The notes beneath the pieces are model-generated. The model had not been told where the DNA came from. It worked only from the letters and a program-made list of their open reading frames with translations, and searched no databases. 64,000 nucleotides of DNA from Kingella oralis (lineage in GTDB: Bacteria > Pseudomonadota > Gammaproteobacteria > Burkholderiales > Neisseriaceae). Below, in pieces: positions 45,334 through 53,492 of this stretch (positions within the stretch are counted from its first letter, which is position 1; every line of letters starts with the position of its first letter). The stretch is taken from NCBI RefSeq assembly GCF_014054985.1, contig NZ_CP059569.1, positions 2,340,500 to 2,404,499 on the forward strand, written 5' to 3'. The position numbers were made by a program, and so were the translations under genes.

Positions 45334-46392
45334 TCAAAACTGCGGCAGTTTCACCGCCAAATCCGCCGACCAAGCCTGCTGCCCGTTGGTGCGCACATAG
45401 CCGTTGCCCACCATGCCGCCTTTGAGCAATCCTTTGTATTGCAACGCCGTTTCTTTCGGAATCCGCAGTTTCACTTTAAACATCAGCTTCGCCCGCTCGT
45501 TTGCCGTTTCCACATTTTTCGGCGTGAACTGCGCTTCGGTAGCGATAAAACTGATTTTGGCGGGGAACACCGCATCCAAGCCGTCCAGCTTAATCCGCGC
45601 CTCGTCGCCCACTTTCAGGCTGCCTACTTGCGCCGTAGGCAAGAAAATCGCCATGCTCGCATCGCTAAAATCCAGCAGGCTCACCACCTTGCCGCCCGCG
45701 CCGACCACATTGCCCGCCTGCGCGATTTTGTATTCCACCACGCCGTCTTTCGGGCTGGTGATTTGCATGTCGCTGTTGGCAGACTGCGCCAATTTAAGCT
45801 GCGCCTGCCGCGCCGCCACGCCCGCTTGCGCTTCCGCCACTTGCGCCTGCGCCTGCCGCACCGCCGCCAAGGCTTCCGCTTTCGCCGCCTGCGCCGCTTT
45901 CACCGCCGCCGCCGCGCCATCGCGTTGCGAACGGCGACGCTGCGTTTCCACGGGCGAAACCAAATCCTCGCTTTGCATCTTGCCCGCGTTGTCCAATTCC
46001 ATCTGCGCCAATTTTTGCTGCTGCAACTGCGCCGCAATCTGGGCATCCGCCCGTGCCACCGCTTCCTGCGCCTGTTTCACGCCCGCTTGCGCCCGCTGCA
46101 CCATCTCTTTCGCCGCCAATTCGCCCGCTTCGGCTTCTTCCACGCGGCTAGACGTGGTGTCGGACGACAATTCCGCCAACACATCGCCCGCCTTCACTTC
46201 GCTGCCTTCGTCCACATTCATGCTTTTCACCCGCCCCGCATACAGGGTGGCGACATCAATGCGCTCCAATTCCAAGCGCCCGTTGGAGGCGATAATGTTT
46301 TCAGGCTGCCTATCGGCGTGCTGCTTTTGGTAAACTGCAAAACCCGCCGCGCCCGCAGCCACAATCACCACCGGAATAATCCATTTTTTCAT
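45334..46392 (-). CDS. HlyD-family membrane fusion protein
   Basis: 352 residues with one N-terminal membrane anchor (WIIPVVIVAAGAAGFAVY). The first half of the lipoyl domain (ASNGRLELERIDVATLYAGR, VKSMNVDEGSEVKAGDVLAE) is followed by a long Ala/Gln/Glu coiled coil (about 80-205), the second half (SPKDGVVEYKIAQAGNVVGA) and a beta-barrel. It matches periplasmic adaptors of YbhG/EmrA-type exporters. Its start overlaps the TetR gene by 4 bp (ATGA type). No ABC or MFS transporter gene follows, only an uptake-sequence stem, so the partner must be encoded elsewhere or is lost. Confidence 0.9.
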   Translation of the reverse strand: MKKWIIPVVIVAAGAAGFAVYQKQHADRQPENIIASNGRLELERIDVATLYAGRVKSMNVDEGSEVKAGDVLAELSSDTTSSRVEEAEAGELAAKEMVQRAQAGVKQAQEAVARADAQIAAQLQQQKLAQMELDNAGKMQSEDLVSPVETQRRRSQRDGAAAAVKAAQAAKAEALAAVRQAQAQVAEAQAGVAARQAQLKLAQSANSDMQITSPKDGVVEYKIAQAGNVVGAGGKVVSLLDFSDASMAIFLPTAQVGSLKVGDEARIKLDGLDAVFPAKISFIATEAQFTPKNVETANERAKLMFKVKLRIPKETALQYKGLLKGGMVGNGYVRTNGQQAWSADLAVKLPQF

Positions 46393-47015
46393 TGCGTTTC
46401 CTTCGCACTAAACAAAGCCTTTATCATCCAATCCACACGCTGCGCCAGCGCCTCATCAGTTAGCTGCTGCAAAATCGGACGGCGCAATTCATCGGGCACC
46501 ACGCGAATGCGGCTAAACGTGTTCGCCGCCAAAATCGGCAGCAAAATGCTGGTTTGCATTTGGCTAATCGCCAGCATCGCCTGCTCGTTCGATAGCTGCG
46601 GCGCAATCTCGCGCACCATCTGGCGCACAATATGAAACTCGCGCAGCACCAAATCCTGCATACTTTGCTGCGCCGTCGCCACATTATCCGCGCTATCAAT
46701 CATCATCCGCGTAATCCACGGCACTTCATTGCGCAACGATAAGGCAGCCTGAAAATACAAACGGCGCAAGCGTTCCAACGGCGGCGCATCGGCGGCAAAC
46801 TCGGGCGCAAGCCAGCCAAACGCGCGTTGAAAATGCTGTGCAAACACCTGCGCCATAAAATCATCCTTGTTGGCAAACAAATGATGAAACAGCCCCGAGC
46901 TGAGTTGCGCTTGGGCAGCCAACGCGCGCACCGATAATTTTTGATAGCCCAGCTGCGGGTAAAGTCTTTCCGCCGCACGGATAAATTGTTGGGAAGAAGA
47001 AAAATCAAGTGACAT
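46389..47015 (-). CDS. TetR-family transcriptional regulator
   Basis: 208 residues from the ATG at 47015. The N-terminal helix-turn-helix is AAERLYPQLGYQKLSVRALA then AQLSSGLFHHLFANKDDFMA, as in TetR/CecR-like proteins. The ligand-binding part is helical. It is the first gene of a two-gene operon with the HlyD-type adaptor. A palindrome (TTGGAC-N4-GTCCAA) lies at 47024-47039, directly before the start, and is the likely operator for self-repression. Confidence 0.88.
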   Translation of the reverse strand: MSLDFSSSQQFIRAAERLYPQLGYQKLSVRALAAQAQLSSGLFHHLFANKDDFMAQVFAQHFQRAFGWLAPEFAADAPPLERLRRLYFQAALSLRNEVPWITRMMIDSADNVATAQQSMQDLVLREFHIVRQMVREIAPQLSNEQAMLAISQMQTSILLPILAANTFSRIRVVPDELRRPILQQLTDEALAQRVDWMIKALFSAKETQ

Positions 47016-47023
47016 AAAAGCGG

Positions 47024-47039
47024 TTGGACAGCCGTCCAA
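47024..47039. promoter_or_regulatory. Probable TetR operator
   Basis: TTGGACAGCCGTCCAA, a perfect 6-bp inverted repeat with a 4-bp centre, 9 bp before the regulator's ATG. Confidence 0.55.
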
Positions 47040-47206
47040 TAAAGGTTAAAAAATTAAGGCAGCCTGAAAACCACGCTGGCCCGTTGGCGGGATGAATTGG
47101 CAGAACAAGATGGCGGATTGTAGCCCAGCCATCAAGGTCGGCGCAATGATTTCGCGGTTCGGGCTTTGCCGCGCTTTTCAGGCTGCCTGAAACCAACGAA
47201 ACCTTG

Positions 47207-47212
47207 TATAAT
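47207..47212 (+). promoter_or_regulatory. -10 element of rnpB
   Basis: TATAAT six bases before the mature RNA start. The -35 region falls on an uptake sequence (TGCCTG). Confidence 0.65.
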
Positions 47213-47217
47213 CGGCC

Positions 47218-47570
47218 GCGCAGGCAAAACAGACAGCCGCCGCGTGGCAACACGGGGAGGAAAGTCCGGGCTACACAGAGCACAATGCCAGCTAACGGCT
47301 GGGCGTGGTAACACGACGGAAAGTGGCGCAGAGAGCAAGACCGCCGATGGCGCATCGCGCACAGGCAAGGGTGAAAAGGTGCGGTAAGAGCGCACCGTGC
47401 CGTTGGTAACAACGCGCAGCAGGCTAAACCCCATTGGTAGCAAGACCAAACAGAACGCATTGACGCTGCTCGCCGAGCGTTCGGGTAGGTTGCTTGAACT
47501 TTGTGGCAACGCAAAGTCTAGATGAATGGCTGTTCAACGACAGAACCCGGCTTATCGTTTTACCTGCGCC
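47218..47570 (+). ncRNA. rnpB: RNase P RNA
   Basis: Bacterial type A RNase P RNA, the catalytic subunit that matures tRNA 5' ends. Conserved blocks are GAGGAAAGTCCGGGC, GCAGAGAGCAAGACCGCCG, GGTGAAAAGGTGCGGTAAGA and the 3' end GACAGAACCCGGCTTAT. The P1 stem closes as GCGCAGGCAAAAC with GTTTTACCTGCGC, which fixes both ends. An uptake-sequence terminator follows at 47591-47630. Confidence 0.97.
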
Positions 47571-47590
47571 CCCATTATCCAAGCATAAAA

Positions 47591-47630
47591 AGGCAGCCTG
47601 AAAACTGGTTTTTCCGTTTTCAGGCTGCCT
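47591..47630. terminator. rnpB terminator (uptake-sequence stem)
   Basis: AGGCAGCCTGAAAACTGG and CGTTTTCAGGCTGCCT; shared with the converging lipoprotein gene. Confidence 0.65.
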
Positions 47631-47650
47631 TATCTTGCGCGGTTAAGCGA

Positions 47651-47980
47651 TTAGAAAATGGATTTAATCATGCCCGCAGTTGCTGCGATGCCGCCAATCA
47701 AGCCCACCGCGCCAGCGGCTGTGCCCATTGCGCCGTTGATTTGATCGCGTTTGTTGGCACGTTTTTCACGCTCCAAAGCCAATTCTTCGGATACGTTAGC
47801 ACGTTGGCGACGGTGTTGTTCCAACTCGGCGCGTGAAAGTTGCGCTTCTTTGCGGTTACGACCAGCTTTGATGGCGGCAGAATCGCTGCCGATTGCCATG
47901 TCGCCCACAGAGCTGCCGCTGGTGGTGCAACCTGTTGCGATGAATGCAGTTAAAACCAAGAATAGAATGTTATTTTTCAT
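47651..47980 (-). CDS. Small lipoprotein with a glycine-rich C-terminal segment
   Basis: 109 residues. Lipoprotein signal MKNNILFLVLTAFIATGC (lipobox ATGC, Cys18), then a charged helical region (EAQLSRAELEQHRRQRANVS) and a hydrophobic Gly/Ala-rich end (GAMGTAAGAVGLIGGIAATA), possibly a glycine-zipper membrane segment. GGAG precedes the ATG. Family not named. It lies 25 bp downstream of another small lipoprotein gene on the same strand. Confidence 0.75.
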   Translation of the reverse strand: MKNNILFLVLTAFIATGCTTSGSSVGDMAIGSDSAAIKAGRNRKEAQLSRAELEQHRRQRANVSEELALEREKRANKRDQINGAMGTAAGAVGLIGGIAATAGMIKSIF

Positions 47981-48005
47981 TGCATAAACTCCAAAGGATT
48001 AAAAA

Positions 48006-48254
48006 TTAGTGCAGGATGTACACTTTGCGGTTGCCGTAAGCGCGGTTGATGGCATCGGCTTCGTCCATCATTTCTTCGCGGCGTTCTGCACGGCGTTCGC
48101 GGCGTTCTGCGCGTTCTGCGGCTTGCACGGCGCGGGAATCGGCTTCCATGGCGGCGGATTGCTCGGGCGTGGGGTTGAAGTGTTGCGTGCCGTAAGTTAC
48201 GCAGCCGGTGAGGCTTGCAGCCAATACCAAGGATAATAGGGTGTGTTTCAACAC
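48006..48254 (-). CDS. Very small charged lipoprotein
   Basis: 82 residues. Signal MLKHTLLSLVLAASLTGC with lipobox LTGC (Cys18), then a strongly charged helix (ERAERRERRAERREEMMDEA) and a short tail NRAYGNRKVYILH. No family is known to me. It is cotranscribed with the next lipoprotein gene (47651). Confidence 0.72.
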   Translation of the reverse strand: MLKHTLLSLVLAASLTGCVTYGTQHFNPTPEQSAAMEADSRAVQAAERAERRERRAERREEMMDEADAINRAYGNRKVYILH

Positions 48255-48593
48255 GATGAGTTACTCCGTTTTAAGAAAAGTAAATGGCGAGAAAATTCAG
48301 CCATATGGGAAAGTCGTTATTTTACCTGAAAATTGGGTTTTTCTTATTGTTTTTTTCAAATTAAGCGGTGTTTGCTGGTGAAGATGATACAGGCAAACAG
48401 TGTTTTGCATTCGGACGGCTGGGTATGAAAGAACCGGCTTGGTTCTCGCTTTTGCGGCAGCCTGAAAAGCGCAGTCAAACGGTAAGGCAAAAATGGTTTT
48501 AAAAGCGCGTATAATCGCGCGCCTTAATTATCAAGGCAGCCTGAAATCGCGTAAAATTTGCGCTGTTTAGTGAACCCGAATAGGAGCGTTACC
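48255..48593. other. Divergent spacer
   Basis: 339 bp without a gene. It contains two uptake sequences (near 48457 and 48534) and a TATAAT at 48510-48515 placed for the 48594 frame. Confidence 0.55.
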
Positions 48594-49268
48594 ATGCAAA
48601 CCAAAATTCGTTTTAGCGTTATCGCATTATCCGCTTGGCTATTGGGCGGTTGCGCCACATAGTTGATGCACGACAAAGTCGATCAAATACCTGAGCAAAA
48701 GGAAATGTACAGCCAAGAAACCCTGTGCTACATGGGTTTGGACAAAGACGGGCAGTTGATTATGATGACCGACCGGCATCATCTGGTGTTGTCGCCTAAT
48801 GAATCAACGTTGCGCCAGCATCAGGCAAAAATATTTGCCAAAATGAACCGCTGGGCGCAGCAATATCCCTAAGCGGCGGTCAGAATCGATAAGGTTTATT
48901 TGAAAAACGATGGCAGCGCAGAGGCGGAAATTTCGTGGCGACTGGAAAATCCCGCCATTATCAAATATTTTTCCAGCGAATACAGCTGCGCGTGCATGCA
49001 GCCGGACGCGCATAGCCATACGGTTAAAGTGGAGCTGTCGTATGAAGGCAAATACTACGTCGCCGCGCCGGATACCGATTACCGCCTCAACGGCATAACG
49101 GCGATGAATATGCCGATAAACGTGGTGCAGTACCGCCGCAGCAAAGCACACGCTGCCGCCAAAGCAGCGGCCGTGCTGGCCACGCCGTTTACCGCAGCGG
49201 CGGATGTGATTACGCTGCCGATTCAAATTCCTGTTTTTATTCACTGCTTGTCAAGCATCAGATACTGA
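48594..49268 (+). pseudogene. Lipoprotein gene with two in-frame stops
   Basis: TAGGAG precedes the ATG at 48594. The frame codes MQTKIRFSVIALSAWLLGGC (lipobox LGGC) and AT, then TAG at 48660-48662, directly after the acylation site. It continues in the same frame with LMHDKVDQIPEQKEMYSQET for 69 codons, meets TAA at 48870-48872, and continues again with AAVRIDKVYLKNDGSAEAEI to FIHCLSSIRY at 49268. The whole frame is 225 codons with no frameshift. Two point mutations are the simplest cause. Confidence 0.75.
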
Positions 49269-49280
49269 ATGATTTTTTAT

Positions 49281-49319
49281 TTTCAGGCTGCCTTGTGATG
49301 ATAAAAAGGCAGCCTGAAA
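49281..49319. terminator. Inverted uptake-sequence pair
   Basis: TTTCAGGCTGCCTTG faces AAAGGCAGCCTGAAA, 19 bp before mnmG. Confidence 0.6.
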
Positions 49320-49337
49320 CCCGAAAGACACACCCCA

Positions 49338-51233
49338 ATGACCCCCATCACTTACCCCAAAACCTACGACGTCATCATCGTCGGCGGCGGCCACGCCGGC
49401 ACGGAAGCTGCGCTGGCCGCTGCACGCATGGGCGCGCAAACGCTGCTGCTCACCCACAACATCGAAACCCTCGGGCAGATGTCGTGCAACCCCTCCATCG
49501 GCGGCATCGGCAAAGGCCATCTCGTGCGCGAACTCGACGCGCTCGGCGGCGCGATGGCGTTGGCAACCGACAAATCCGGCATCCAGTTCCGCCGCCTGAA
49601 CGCCAGCAAAGGCGCGGCAGTGCGTGCCACGCGCGCGCAGGCAGACCGCATTCTCTACAAAGCCGCCATCCGCGAAATGCTGGAAAACCAGCCCAATTTG
49701 GACTTGTTCCAGCAGGCGGTGGACGACATTCTGCTTGACGGCGAGCGCGTATCGGGCGTGAAAACCGCGATGAATGTCGTGTTCAAAGCCCGCGCCGTGG
49801 TGCTCACCGCCGGCACATTTTTGGCGGGCAAAATCCACATCGGTTTGGAAAACTATTCTGGCGGCCGCGCAGGCGACCCTGCCGCACAGTCGCTTTCAGG
49901 CTGCCTGAAAGGGCTGCAGCTGCCACAAGGCCGTCTGAAAACCGGCACGCCGCCGCGCATCGACGGGCGCACGATTGATTTTTCCGTGCTGGAAGAGCAG
50001 CCCGGTGACACGCCGATACCCGTGATGTCCGTGCGCGGCAACGCGGCGATGCACCCGCGCCAAGTGTCGTGCTGGATTACCCATACCAACTTGAAAACAC
50101 ACGACATTATCCGCAGCGGCTTTGACCGCAGCCCGATGTTTACCGGCAAAATCGAAGGCGTGGGCCCGCGCTATTGCCCGTCGATTGAAGACAAAATCAA
50201 CCGTTTCGCTGACAAAGACAGCCACCAAATCTTCCTCGAACCCGAAGGCTTAACCACGCACGAATACTACCCCAACGGCATTTCCACCAGCCTGCCGTTC
50301 GACATCCAAATCGCCCTCGTGCGCTCGATGAAAGGCTTGGAAAACGCCCACATTCTGCGCCCCGGCTACGCCATCGAATACGACTATTTTGACCCGCGCA
50401 ACCTGAAAGCCAGCTTGGAAACCAAAACGATTAACGGGCTGTTTTTCGCAGGGCAAATCAACGGCACAACCGGCTACGAAGAAGCCGCCGCGCAAGGCTT
50501 GCTCGCGGGCGCAAACGCCGTGCAGTATGTGCGCGGGCAAGAGCCGCTGATTCTGCGCCGCGAACAGGCGTATCTCGGCGTGTTAGTCGATGATTTGATT
50601 ACCAAAGGCGTGAACGAGCCGTATCGCATGTTTACCAGCCGCGCCGAATACCGATTGCAGTTGCGCGAAGACAACGCCGATATGCGGCTCACCGAAGACG
50701 GCCGCAAAATCGGCTTAATCGGCGACGCGCAATGGCGCGCGTTCAACGAAAAACGCGAAGCCGTCGAGCGCGAGATCCAGCGGCTCAAAACCACTTGGTA
50801 CACGCCGCAAAAGCTGCCCGAGTCCGAACAAATGCGCGTATTCGGGCAAAAGTTAAGCCGCGAAGCCAACCTGCACGACCTGCTGCGCCGCCCCAATCTC
50901 GACTACGCCGCCCTGATGACCCTGCCCGACGCAAGGCCGTCTGAAACGCTGCCTGAAAACGTGGCGGAACAGGTGGAAATCCAAGTCAAATACCAGGGCT
51001 ACATCGACCGCCAGCAGGAAGAAATCAACAGCCGCCGCGACATCGAAACCCTGCGCCTGCCCGCCGAAATCGACTACGCCAAAGTGAAAGGTTTGTCCGC
51101 CGAAGTGCAGCAGAAACTCAACGCCCACAAGCCCGAAACCGTGGGGCAGGCGAGCCGCATTTCGGGGGTAACGCCCGCTGCGGTCGCGCTGTTGATGGTG
51201 CATCTGAAACGTGGGTTTAGAGACGCGAAGTAA
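49338..51233 (+). CDS. mnmG: tRNA uridine 5-carboxymethylaminomethyl modification enzyme MnmG
   Basis: FAD enzyme that, with MnmE, modifies U34 of several tRNAs; 631 residues is standard. The FAD-binding GGGHAGTEAALAAARMG, the MSCNPSIGGIGKGHLVRELD block, the GTPPRIDGRT segment and AGQINGTTGYEEAAAQGL are all present, and the C-terminal helical domain contains SRISGVTPAAVALLMVHL. The gene holds a king-type uptake sequence (near 49894) within 40 bp of a Neisseria-type one (49930), and another Neisseria-type copy at 50936. This marks it as a recombination mosaic. Confidence 0.98.
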   Translation: MTPITYPKTYDVIIVGGGHAGTEAALAAARMGAQTLLLTHNIETLGQMSCNPSIGGIGKGHLVRELDALGGAMALATDKSGIQFRRLNASKGAAVRATRAQADRILYKAAIREMLENQPNLDLFQQAVDDILLDGERVSGVKTAMNVVFKARAVVLTAGTFLAGKIHIGLENYSGGRAGDPAAQSLSGCLKGLQLPQGRLKTGTPPRIDGRTIDFSVLEEQPGDTPIPVMSVRGNAAMHPRQVSCWITHTNLKTHDIIRSGFDRSPMFTGKIEGVGPRYCPSIEDKINRFADKDSHQIFLEPEGLTTHEYYPNGISTSLPFDIQIALVRSMKGLENAHILRPGYAIEYDYFDPRNLKASLETKTINGLFFAGQINGTTGYEEAAAQGLLAGANAVQYVRGQEPLILRREQAYLGVLVDDLITKGVNEPYRMFTSRAEYRLQLREDNADMRLTEDGRKIGLIGDAQWRAFNEKREAVEREIQRLKTTWYTPQKLPESEQMRVFGQKLSREANLHDLLRRPNLDYAALMTLPDARPSETLPENVAEQVEIQVKYQGYIDRQQEEINSRRDIETLRLPAEIDYAKVKGLSAEVQQKLNAHKPETVGQASRISGVTPAAVALLMVHLKRGFRDAK

Positions 51234-51240
51234 ACGGTGA

Positions 51241-51280
51241 AGGCAGCCTGAAAAGCCATTGCCCCGTTTTCAGGCTGCCT
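51241..51280. terminator. mnmG terminator (uptake-sequence stem)
   Basis: AGGCAGCCTGAAAAG and CGTTTTCAGGCTGCCT. Confidence 0.65.
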
Positions 51281-51296
51281 TTGTCATGCCGACTAA

Positions 51297-51434
51297 GAAA
51301 CCGCCCTGTCCGCCTGCTGCGCCGCCATCCCATCAGCCCAACTGCACGGCATCATCAAACCCGAAATCCTGCGCGAAGCCGCAAGCTATCAGGGGCAAAG
51401 TGCGCCGGACAAATCCCAACCACACAACCGATAG
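51297..51434 (+). pseudogene. Short coding remnant
   Basis: One frame reads ETALSACCAAIPSAQLHGII then KPEILREAASYQGQS to a TAG that is supplied by an uptake sequence. It has no start codon or ribosome site and looks like the tail of a lost gene. The rest of 51435-51622 holds two uptake sequences, one of Eikenella type (51484-51495), and no gene. Confidence 0.3.
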
Positions 51435-51622
51435 GCAGCCTGAAAAGCCATTACCCCGTTTTCAGGCTGCCTAAATGCTGTCTTTCAGGTAGCCTGAAAA
51501 CTTTTTCTCATTTAAAAACAGTGCATAAGAAAATTTTTCACCTTCCCCCGTAAGAAACTTTTCAGGCTGCCGTCCAAAGCTGCATAAGGCAATACAAACC
51601 ACCAAACAGAAAGGAACCCACC

Positions 51623-52081
51623 ATGCCCCGCACCGCCAAAAAGCAGCCTGAAAAACTGTATCCGCTCATCGGCGAAGCCGTCGGCCAGCTCGGACTGCGC
51701 CTCCTGCTGGCGTATGAATTCTTCGAATCCGGCCTGACCAAATGGAACGGCGAAAACTGGTTCGCCGAAATCCAAGACCAGTTCCCTTTTCCCTTTTCGC
51801 TGTTTTCGCCCGATGCAAACTGGTACGCGGCAATGGGTACCGAGCTGCTGTTTCCCGTGCTGCTGCTGTTGGGGCTGTTCACCCGCTTTTCCGCTTTCGC
51901 GCTGATGGTGCTGACCGCCGTGGCGTGGTATGCCGTCCACGCGGGCAACGGCTACAATATCGGGCAGGGCGGCTACAAGCTGTCGCTGATGTACATCGTG
52001 ATGCTGCTGCCGCTGCTGGGGCAGGGCGCGGGCGTGTTGTCGCTGGATTATCTGTGGAAACGCTACCGCAGCGGCAAATAA
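51623..52081 (+). CDS. hvfX: DoxX-family membrane protein (HvfX type)
   Basis: 152 residues with four membrane helices: GLRLLLAYEFFESGLTKW, AMGTELLFPVLLLLGLF, FSAFALMVLTAVAWYAV and LSLMYIVMLLPLLGQG. This is the DoxX pattern, including the K/W-rich loop NGENWFAEI. In Haemophilus the hvfABCX operon contains such a gene, and in Neisseria a related one opens the sigma-E operon. Here it precedes the precursor gene by 76 bp. Its role in copper or precursor handling is not settled. An in-frame AAGCAGCCTGAA codes for KKQPE. Confidence 0.85.
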   Translation: MPRTAKKQPEKLYPLIGEAVGQLGLRLLLAYEFFESGLTKWNGENWFAEIQDQFPFPFSLFSPDANWYAAMGTELLFPVLLLLGLFTRFSAFALMVLTAVAWYAVHAGNGYNIGQGGYKLSLMYIVMLLPLLGQGAGVLSLDYLWKRYRSGK

Positions 52082-52157
52082 ACCGATTGTTTAACGCCGA
52101 CGAAGCCGGGCGTTTTCAGGCTTCATTTTTTAATCTTTTTTATTGGAGTACACCATT

Positions 52158-52412
52158 ATGAAAAAATCTTCCGCAATCGCATTGGCCGGCGCTTTGGCGC
52201 TGACTTTGGGCACTCAGGCCGTTGCCGCTCCCGCCGCGAAACAAGACGCGCCTACCGTGAACAAAACCATGAAAGCCAAAGCCAAAACCAAAGCCGCCGA
52301 AGGCAAATGCGGCGTGTCGTCCAAAGCTGCCGAAGGCAAGTGCGGCAGCAAAGCGCCTGCTACCAAAGCCGCCGAAGGCAAATGCGGCGAAGGCAAATGC
52401 GGTTCGCACTAA
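52158..52412 (+). CDS. hvfA: HvfA/bufferin-type precursor peptide with four EGKCG motifs
   Basis: 84 residues. A Sec signal at 1-24 (SAIALAGALALTLGTQAVAA) is followed by a Lys/Ala/Thr-rich stretch and a tail with four EGKCG repeats (AAEGKCGVSS, AAEGKCGSK, AAEGKCGEGKCGSH). In the Hvf/bufferin family the EGKCG cysteines are converted to thiooxazole groups by a DUF692 enzyme, giving a periplasmic copper-binding RiPP. The ATG at 52158 has GGAG upstream. It is followed by the DUF692 and DUF2063 genes. Confidence 0.92.
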   Translation: MKKSSAIALAGALALTLGTQAVAAPAAKQDAPTVNKTMKAKAKTKAAEGKCGVSSKAAEGKCGSKAPATKAAEGKCGEGKCGSH

Positions 52413-52616
52413 GCCCGCAGGCATAAGCCGACCCCATTTTCAGGCTGCCTCTGCCAACTGTCTCGGGCAGCCTGAAAACCCACGCAAGGGCAAACCCCCG
52501 CCCTGCCGCCGTTTGGCGGAAAACCGTGCCGCCGCGCCGTTTTCCGCGAAACGGCAGCCTGAAAAACCATACGGCCTGCTCCCAGAGGCAGCCTGAAAAC
52601 CACAATAAGGACCGCC

Positions 52617-53492
52617 ATGACCCGAACACTACAAGGCGCAGGACTCGGCTACCGCCGCGACTTGGCAGACGATTTTCTCAACCTGCCCGCCAACAGCCCC
52701 ATCGCCTTTATCGAAGCCGCGCCCGAAAACTGGCTGAAAATGGGCGGCGCGGCGCGCAAACGCTTTGACGAAGCCGCCGAACGCTTGCCGCTGGCCTTGC
52801 ACGGGCTGTCCCTCTCGCTGGGCGGGCAAGCTCCGCTGGACACCGAACTGCTCGCCGGCATCAAAGACATGATGCGCCGCTACGGCTGCACCTTCTTTTC
52901 CGACCACCTGAGCTACTGCCAGGACCTCGGCGGGCATCTTTACGACCTGCTACCGCTGCCCTTCACCGCCGACAGCGTGCGCCACACCGCCCGCCGCATC
53001 CGCCAAGTGCAGGATTTCCTCGGCTGCCGCATCTCGGTGGAAAACACCTCCTACTACCTGCACAGCCCGCTGGCGGAAATGAACGAAGCCGAATTTCTTA
53101 ACGCCGTGGCGCAGGAAGCCGACTGCGGTATCCATCTGGACATCAACAACATCTATGTGAACAGCGTGAACCACGGGCTGCTCGCGCCGCACGATTTCCT
53201 CAACACCGTCGATATGGCGCGGGTGGACTACATCCACATCGCCGGCCACGACGACGAAAACCCGCAAATCCTCATCGACACCCACGGCGCGCCGGTGAAA
53301 GACAACGTGTGGGACCTGCTCGCCGCCGCCTACCACCGCATGGCGCACATCCCGCCCACCCTGCTGGAACGCGATTTCAACTTCCCGCCCTTTGCCGAGC
53401 TGGAAGCCGAAGTCGCCCGCATCGCCGGCATCCAAGCCGCCGCAATGCAACCTGCCGCCGCCATGAAAACGGAGTACGCCCATGCAGCCTGA
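52617..53492 (+). CDS. hvfB: DUF692 multinuclear iron oxidase (MNIO) of the Hvf pathway
   Basis: 291 residues with a TIM-barrel pattern. Candidate metal ligands are His62 (LHGLSLSLGG), His97 (FSDHLSYC), Glu142 (VENTSYY), Asp175 (HLDINNIYVN), His211 (IAGHDDEN), Asp221 and His223 (DTHG) and Glu251 (LLERDFNFP). This family (MbnB, TglH, HvfB, bufferin enzymes) oxidises cysteine residues in precursor peptides with a di- or tri-iron centre. Neighbouring EGKCG precursor and DUF2063 genes fix the pathway. Its end overlaps the next gene by 11 bp. The last residues (PAAAMKTEYAHAA) look unstructured. Confidence 0.93.
   Translation: MTRTLQGAGLGYRRDLADDFLNLPANSPIAFIEAAPENWLKMGGAARKRFDEAAERLPLALHGLSLSLGGQAPLDTELLAGIKDMMRRYGCTFFSDHLSYCQDLGGHLYDLLPLPFTADSVRHTARRIRQVQDFLGCRISVENTSYYLHSPLAEMNEAEFLNAVAQEADCGIHLDINNIYVNSVNHGLLAPHDFLNTVDMARVDYIHIAGHDDENPQILIDTHGAPVKDNVWDLLAAAYHRMAHIPPTLLERDFNFPPFAELEAEVARIAGIQAAAMQPAAAMKTEYAHAA

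Noticed and set aside
45022..46635. 537-codon open frame on the plus strand
   Set aside because: It is antisense to the HlyD-type and TetR genes and has shadow composition (Arg/His-rich). No ribosome site.
48660..48872. Stop-codon recoding (selenocysteine or suppression) for genes with internal TAG, TAA or TGA
   Set aside because: The interrupted genes use different stops, no SECIS-like element is seen, and core genes here use all three stop codons normally. Mutation is simpler.
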